Of a stretch of DNA of 18,107 nt, positions 14,380-18,107 are shown one piece after another. Source of the DNA: an uncultured Candidatus Saccharibacteria bacterium (GTDB taxonomy: Bacteria; Patescibacteriota; Saccharimonadia; Saccharimonadales; Saccharimonadaceae). The notes beneath the pieces were generated by a model. The model saw only the letters and a program-made list of their open reading frames with translations, did not search any database and was not told the DNA's origin. The stretch spans positions 1 through 18,107 of the forward strand of contig CALHWA010000106.1 in NCBI GenBank assembly GCA_938036845.1. Direction: 5' to 3'. Every line of letters begins with the position of its first letter. Within the stretch, counting starts at the first letter, position 1. Made by a program: the position numbers and the translations under genes.

Positions 14380-14436
14380 ATGACTTTTCTGCAATGTTTC
14401 TTAATAACGACACTTGCAGTGCTTGAAGCAAAATGA
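14380..14436 (+). CDS. Possible 18-codon small ORF with a full Shine-Dalgarno site
   Basis: AAGGAGGTG (14361-14369) matches the full anti-SD consensus. It is followed after 10-11 nt by ATG 14380 and a short hydrophobic peptide, MTFLQCFLITTLAVLEAK, ending at TGA. No plus-strand promoter is recognised in front of it, and the site partly coincides with the -35 box of the opposite gene, so chance is likely. Confidence 0.15.
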   Translation: MTFLQCFLITTLAVLEAK

Positions 14437-14501
14437 ACCATTTCATCATAAATTCGCCAATAATCACCGTTTAGGGCTAGCAGGCAAGCGTGTATATGGT
14501 A

Positions 14502-14507
14502 TATAAT
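14502..14507 (+). promoter_or_regulatory. Candidate -10 box of the FtsA-like operon
   Basis: TATAAT (14502-14507) lies 4 nt before ATG 14512 and 10 nt before ATG 14518. Transcription starting near 14514 would leave only the second ATG intact, with a leader of about 4 nt. No -35 is evident. Confidence 0.5.
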
Positions 14508-14511
14508 AGAG

Positions 14512-15780
14512 ATGATTATGGTTTTCGATCGATTTCTTATCCGAGCAGATAACAGCGCTAGCGAATGCCTCGTTGGTCTTGATATTGGGACAGAGTACGT
14601 CAAGGCGCTGCTTGCCCGGGTTAATGGTGAGGAGATTGAGATTATTGGTGTGGGGCGCAAGCACCAAGACCGCAGCGATATGCACTCTGGTGCGATTGCC
14701 GACATTGCCGCAGTTGTGCGCAACTGCGAAGATGCTCTGGCCCAAGCCGAGTCTGAGGCTGGCATACAGGCGCGCCGTGCAGTGATTGGCATTGCTGGCG
14801 AGCTTGTGAAGGGTGTGACAAATACCATTCGCTATCGTCGTCCACAGCCCGATCGTCCACTAGACGAGACCGAAATGGAATTCATCATCGAGAAGGTGCA
14901 AGACCGGGCTGCCGTCAAGGCGCAGCGGCAGATCGCTCTCGAGACGGGCAACCAAGACGTAGAGGTAAAGCTCGTCAATTCCGCACTCGTCAGCATCCAC
15001 ATTGATGGCTACAAGGTGAGCAATCCGATTAGTTTTCAAGGTAAGGATGTAGCGGTGCAGATCTACACAGCGTTTGCTCCCATGGTGCACATTGGTGCGC
15101 TCGAGCGCGTAGCTGATGAGCTGGCGCTCGACCTCGTGGCGGTAGCGGCTGAGCCCTTTGCGGTGAGTCGGAGTGTACTAGGTACAGATGCGAATAGCTC
15201 ATTTACGGCTATTCTTGCCGACGTTGGTGGCGGCACGACAGACATTGCGGTGGTGAATGATGGTGGTGTGGAAGGGACGCGGATGTTTGGCATTGGTGGG
15301 CGCAGCTTTACTAATACGATTGCCAACGAGTGCGCCATTAGCTACAACGAGGCCGAGAAGCTTAAGGTTGCGACTAATCACGAGCAGATGAAACAAGAGC
15401 TTAAGCAGCATTTTGATACCGCGATTGATAAAACCCTCGATGTCTGGCTAGCAGGAGTTGATCTTGCCCTCAGCGAGTTTATCTCGGTCGATCACCTGCC
15501 TAATCGTATCTTGCTCTGCGGTGGTGGGGCAAGCCTCAAGCCACTAGTCAAAGCCCTCGAGACGCGCGATTGGTATACCGACCTCCCCTTCACACGCCGG
15601 CCAGTGGTGCAGCATATCAAGCCCAGTGATGTCTCGGGCGTGGTCGACCTGACGAACAAGGTCAGCGACCACTCATTTATCACCGCGATGGGTCTCTTGC
15701 GTGTGGGCTATGATACGATGATTGGGGCAAGTGAAACAGAAACACTACGCAATAAATTGAATAAAATGTTGAGGATCTAA
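14512..15780 (+). CDS. ftsA: FtsA-like actin-fold ATPase (FtsA/PilM superfamily)
   Basis: The 422-residue protein shows the actin-type nucleotide site: phosphate-1 LVGLDIGTEYVKAL (about 19-32), phosphate-2 ADVGGGTTDIAVV (Asp237 onward) and the adenosine motif LCGGGASLKPL (about 335-345). An SHS2-type insertion lies between them (VIGIAGELVKGV, then ETEMEFIIEKVQ), as in FtsA and PilM. The C-terminus, LRNKLNKMLRI, looks like an amphipathic membrane-binding helix as in FtsA. FtsA ties FtsZ to the membrane; PilM does a similar job for type IV pili, so the exact role is open. Two starts are possible: 14512, or 14518 if transcription begins near 14514. The next gene starts directly after its stop, so the two probably work together at the membrane. 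Confidence 0.85.
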   Translation: MIMVFDRFLIRADNSASECLVGLDIGTEYVKALLARVNGEEIEIIGVGRKHQDRSDMHSGAIADIAAVVRNCEDALAQAESEAGIQARRAVIGIAGELVKGVTNTIRYRRPQPDRPLDETEMEFIIEKVQDRAAVKAQRQIALETGNQDVEVKLVNSALVSIHIDGYKVSNPISFQGKDVAVQIYTAFAPMVHIGALERVADELALDLVAVAAEPFAVSRSVLGTDANSSFTAILADVGGGTTDIAVVNDGGVEGTRMFGIGGRSFTNTIANECAISYNEAEKLKVATNHEQMKQELKQHFDTAIDKTLDVWLAGVDLALSEFISVDHLPNRILLCGGGASLKPLVKALETRDWYTDLPFTRRPVVQHIKPSDVSGVVDLTNKVSDHSFITAMGLLRVGYDTMIGASETETLRNKLNKMLRI

Positions 15781-17415
15781 ATGCAAAAAGATGTCATTTA
15801 TATCGATACCGAGGACGACATTACCGCCATCATTGGCAAGGTGAAGGACTCCTCGCAAAAAATCGTCGCACTTGTGCCACCCAAGCGGATTGGTGCTATG
15901 CAGAGCGCTGTCAACCTCAAGCTCGTCCAGCGCGCTGCTGAGCAAGCAGGTAAGCGGCTCGTCATTATCACTGGCAACCAAGCGCTCTCGACTTTGGCGG
16001 CTTCGGCAAGTATCCCCACGGCGCGGACATTGCAAAGCCGGCCGGAAATGGCTGAGATCCCAGCGCTCGAGGTCGATGACGAAGATGTCATTGATGGTAG
16101 TGAGCTCGGACCAGAAGATCCTGAGCCAGTAACGCCTGATACTTCTGTACCGGCTCGTCCTGCCACCCGCTCGGCTGCCCGCAAGACGCCAGATGACGAT
16201 GACAAAGCAGCTGATACGTCGGCTGCCTCAGATCTCAAGAAAAAGGTGAAGGTACCAGACTTCAACAAAATGCGTAAGAAGCTCTTGATCGGCGGTGCGG
16301 CACTCGTTGTCCTGATTGTTTTCTTGGTGTGGGCAATTTTCTTCGCACCATATGCGACCATCACTATCAAGGCGCGTACCTCTGATTTGCCACTCAGTAC
16401 CCGCGTCACGATTGGCGATTCGCTTGGCTCAAACCTGCAGGAAGGGACGATCAAGACGACGACCAAGACAACGCGCAAGACTATCTCGGTCGACTTCACT
16501 GCCACTGGCAAAGAAGATGTTGGTGCAAAGGCAACGGGGACGGTGCGCTTTACGCCAGCTTCGTTTGACGTCTTGCGCAATGGAGCGACGATCGACGCCG
16601 GGACGACTATTACGTCCGAGAATGGCATGCAGTATAAGACGACATCGTCGGTGGTGTTTGACTCTAATGCGTCGGGTGGCGACCTGATGCGAGGCCGCAC
16701 AACAGAGGTCACTGCGGTCGAGAGCGGCACGAAGTACAATGGTGCATCGGGCTCGGCCAAGGGCCCCTCTGGCTTCTCCGTCTCCTTCACGCATGATACT
16801 TCTGGTGGTACAGACAAGACGATTACTACGGTGCAGCGCAGCGATATCGAGCAAGCGAGGAATAGACTCAATAGTTCACTTGATAGTAATGGTGCCAAGC
16901 GCGAGCTTGCCTCACAATTTAATGGTGACAGCTATATCATTCTTAATGACACCTTCAAACAAAACGACAGCGATATCCAGCCCAATGTCAAGGTGGGTGG
17001 TGAAGCAACCGATGGCAAAGCCCAGCTGACCGGTGCGGTAGAGTACTCCCTCTCGGCGATAGAGAAGCGCGAGGCCAGCATCTTCCTTGACGCGTATTTT
17101 AAGCAGCAGATCGATGGCAAAGCCAACCAGCAAGTCCATAGCAACGGCGTCAATAAGCTCTCGGTGACTAATGTTTCGGCTAATGGTAATGCCTACAATG
17201 CGACTATCACGACCAATGGTAAAATCGGTCCCAAAGTCGACGAGTCTGAGCTCAAAGACTACGCTAAGGGCAAGCGCTATGCCGAGATTCGCTCGCATGT
17301 TGAGAAGATCGAGGGGGTGAGCTCGGCTGATGTCTCGTTCTCACCATTCTGGGTGCAATCAGCACCAAATGACACGAATCGAATAAAGGTGGTATTTGAC
17401 CTCAATGAACAATAA
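15781..17415 (+). CDS. Single-pass membrane protein of the CPR 'baseplate J-like' type
   Basis: The 544-residue product has an N-terminal alpha/beta domain (about 1-100: IDTEDDITAIIGKVKDS, IVALVPPKR, LVIITGNQAL), then an acidic, Pro-rich disordered linker to about 155. A basic stretch precedes one transmembrane helix (about 168-188: LLIGGAALVVLIVFLVWAIF). A long Thr/Ser-rich, beta-strand-rich outer part follows to the end. Similar proteins next to FtsA-like genes in Patescibacteria are often labelled baseplate J/gp47-like; I use that name as a family label only and see no phage genes here. Topology: N-terminal domain inside, large domain outside. GAGG (15771-15774) is 6 nt before ATG 15781. 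It starts directly after the FtsA-like stop and overlaps ruvX by 11 nt, so all three are one operon. A link between cytoskeleton and envelope is inference. Confidence 0.85.
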   Translation: MQKDVIYIDTEDDITAIIGKVKDSSQKIVALVPPKRIGAMQSAVNLKLVQRAAEQAGKRLVIITGNQALSTLAASASIPTARTLQSRPEMAEIPALEVDDEDVIDGSELGPEDPEPVTPDTSVPARPATRSAARKTPDDDDKAADTSAASDLKKKVKVPDFNKMRKKLLIGGAALVVLIVFLVWAIFFAPYATITIKARTSDLPLSTRVTIGDSLGSNLQEGTIKTTTKTTRKTISVDFTATGKEDVGAKATGTVRFTPASFDVLRNGATIDAGTTITSENGMQYKTTSSVVFDSNASGGDLMRGRTTEVTAVESGTKYNGASGSAKGPSGFSVSFTHDTSGGTDKTITTVQRSDIEQARNRLNSSLDSNGAKRELASQFNGDSYIILNDTFKQNDSDIQPNVKVGGEATDGKAQLTGAVEYSLSAIEKREASIFLDAYFKQQIDGKANQQVHSNGVNKLSVTNVSANGNAYNATITTNGKIGPKVDESELKDYAKGKRYAEIRSHVEKIEGVSSADVSFSPFWVQSAPNDTNRIKVVFDLNEQ

Positions 17416-17815
17416 ACGAACATACTTAGCGCTTGATGTCGGCGAACGGCGGATTGGCGTGGCAATTGCCGATCCGTCCGTGCGAATTGCTGTCGCATAT
17501 GATACGATTGAAGTGGATGGTAGTGAACTTGAGCAGATCACTCAGCTGATTATGAGTGAGCGTGTTGGGGTGGTTGTCGTCGGCTACCCGCGCAATCAAT
17601 CGGGCGAGCCAACGGCTCAGACTACTTATGTCGAGCGGTTTGCGACCCAATTGACGGATATCGCGCCGCGCTTGGCATTTCAAGATGAGTCGCTCACCAG
17701 TGTACAGGCTGAGGAGTATCTTCGTGCTCAAGGAAAGCCGTATAGCAAGGGTGCTATTGATGCTGTTGCTGCCAGTATTATTTTGCAAGACTATTTGGAG
17801 ACGCACTATGACTGA
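17405..17815 (+). CDS. ruvX: RuvX/YqgF-family putative pre-16S rRNA nuclease
   Basis: An RNase H-fold protein; the family processes the 16S rRNA 5' end in E. coli (YqgF) and was first proposed as a Holliday junction resolvase. Seen: LALDVGERRIGVAIAD with catalytic Asp11, VVVVGYPRNQSGE, FQDESLTSVQAEE with Glu95 (usually DERLT), and KGAIDAVAASIILQDYL with Asp119. All three acidic catalytic positions are present. The 136-residue length is normal. ATG 17405 is preferred over the in-frame TTG 17396 because the family starts just before the first strand. It overlaps the preceding gene by 11 nt, and AAAGGTGG lies at 17386-17393. The next gene's ATG lies inside its last codons. Confidence 0.93.
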   Translation: MNNKRTYLALDVGERRIGVAIADPSVRIAVAYDTIEVDGSELEQITQLIMSERVGVVVVGYPRNQSGEPTAQTTYVERFATQLTDIAPRLAFQDESLTSVQAEEYLRAQGKPYSKGAIDAVAASIILQDYLETHYD

Positions 17816-18107
17816 TTTTCGCCGCCAGCCAGGCCGAGGCTTCCAGGTAGGGAATCCAAACCCACCACTGTCGCCACCACCAGTAGAACGCATCGCACCG
17901 CGGTCGGGGCGCTCAGCTGCAGTGGGGGCTTCGGGGCGAGCTGCGTCACCGTATATGCACCGCTCGGAGCCACATCGCCCAATGGTGGGGCAACAACAGC
18001 CACAATCGACACAATCTATCCAGCCGCAACCAGCACCATCTTCTGAGCCGCAGCAGGCATATGACCCCTACGCGTGGGTGAGTAGGCCTCAGCCACAGCC
18101 TCAACCA
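17808..18107 (+). CDS. N-terminus of a Pro/Gln-rich protein (cut by window edge)
   Basis: ATG 17808 has GGAG (17797-17800) at 7 nt and overlaps the end of ruvX by 8 nt. One hundred codons run open to the window end. They are rich in Pro, Gln, Ser and Ala (for example QQQPQSTQSIQPQPAPSSEP), with scattered Arg, and are almost surely disordered. No membrane segment or domain is reached. In many bacteria ruvX is followed by mltG, and a disordered cytoplasmic N-terminus before a membrane anchor would fit, but nothing visible here proves it. Confidence 0.75.
   Translation, partial: MTDFRRQPGRGFQVGNPNPPLSPPPVERIAPRSGRSAAVGASGRAASPYMHRSEPHRPMVGQQQPQSTQSIQPQPAPSSEPQQAYDPYAWVSRPQPQPQP

Noticed and set aside
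15798..16898. 366-codon minus-strand open frame opposite the baseplate J-like gene
   Set aside because: It is a shadow produced by codon bias of the real gene; it is Ser/Val-rich with no domain, no promoter and no ribosome site.
15781..17415. Prophage or contractile injection system, given the baseplate J-like label
   Set aside because: No sheath, tube, spike, tail or integrase genes are nearby; the neighbours are an FtsA-like ATPase and ruvX, and the protein has a transmembrane helix.
1..18107. CRISPR array, insertion sequence, tRNA or rRNA
   Set aside because: No regularly spaced direct repeats, no transposase frame with terminal repeats, and no tRNA- or rRNA-like sequence were seen by eye; a tRNAscan or Infernal run would be needed to exclude small RNAs.
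1..18107. Alternative genetic code with UGA read as glycine
   Set aside because: tatD, the desulfurase, the DUF218 gene and ruvX end at TGA at the family-typical length, followed at once by the next gene in another frame.

Overview
The window looks like chromosomal DNA of a Candidatus Saccharibacteria (TM7) or closely related Patescibacteria/CPR bacterium. The grounds are a strongly shortened alanyl-tRNA synthetase, the gene order FtsA-like ATPase / large single-pass 'baseplate J-like' membrane protein / RuvX, many small proteins of no recognisable family, and leaderless promoters on housekeeping genes. TGA, TAA and TAG are all used as stops, so this is the standard code and not the UGA=Gly code of Gracilibacteria/Absconditabacteria (SR1). 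The taxonomic call is inference from family knowledge; no marker gene was searched.

Layout. 2-115: the last 37 codons of an unidentified gene. 262-1293: a two-helix membrane protein and a small cupin, both on +. 1404-2549 (-): a regulator-like protein with three tandem HTH-type modules. It diverges from 2688-3752 (+), a protein made of two copies of one domain; the 138 bp between them hold two overlapping promoters and three inverted repeats. 3777-7069 (+): metG, tatD and two small unknown proteins, tightly packed and probably one operon behind a leaderless metG promoter. 7088-9968 (+): cysteine desulfurase, a DUF218 (YdcF/SanA-like) membrane-anchored protein and mnmA, joined by 4-bp stop/start overlaps. 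This pairs a sulfur donor with the tRNA 2-thiouridylase.

10142-11248 (+): a secreted surface protein (signal peptide, Ig-like domain, helical stalk, LADTG sorting signal), closed by a clear intrinsic terminator. 11488-13371 (+): alaS in reduced form, with a leaderless promoter. 13481-14323 (-): an orphan unknown protein that converges on alaS; a perfect 13-bp hairpin lies between them. 14512-18107 (+): an FtsA-like ATPase, the baseplate J-like membrane protein, ruvX, and the start of a Pro/Gln-rich protein cut by the window edge.

Two promoter styles recur. The single accessory genes have near-consensus -35/-10 pairs with an 18-bp spacer: 2549 (-), 14323 (-) and 10142 (+). The housekeeping genes metG, alaS and the cysteine desulfurase have an extended -10 (TGCTATAAT or TGCTATACT) only 6-7 nt before the start codon, which implies leaderless mRNA. 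I found no CRISPR array, insertion sequence, tRNA or rRNA.
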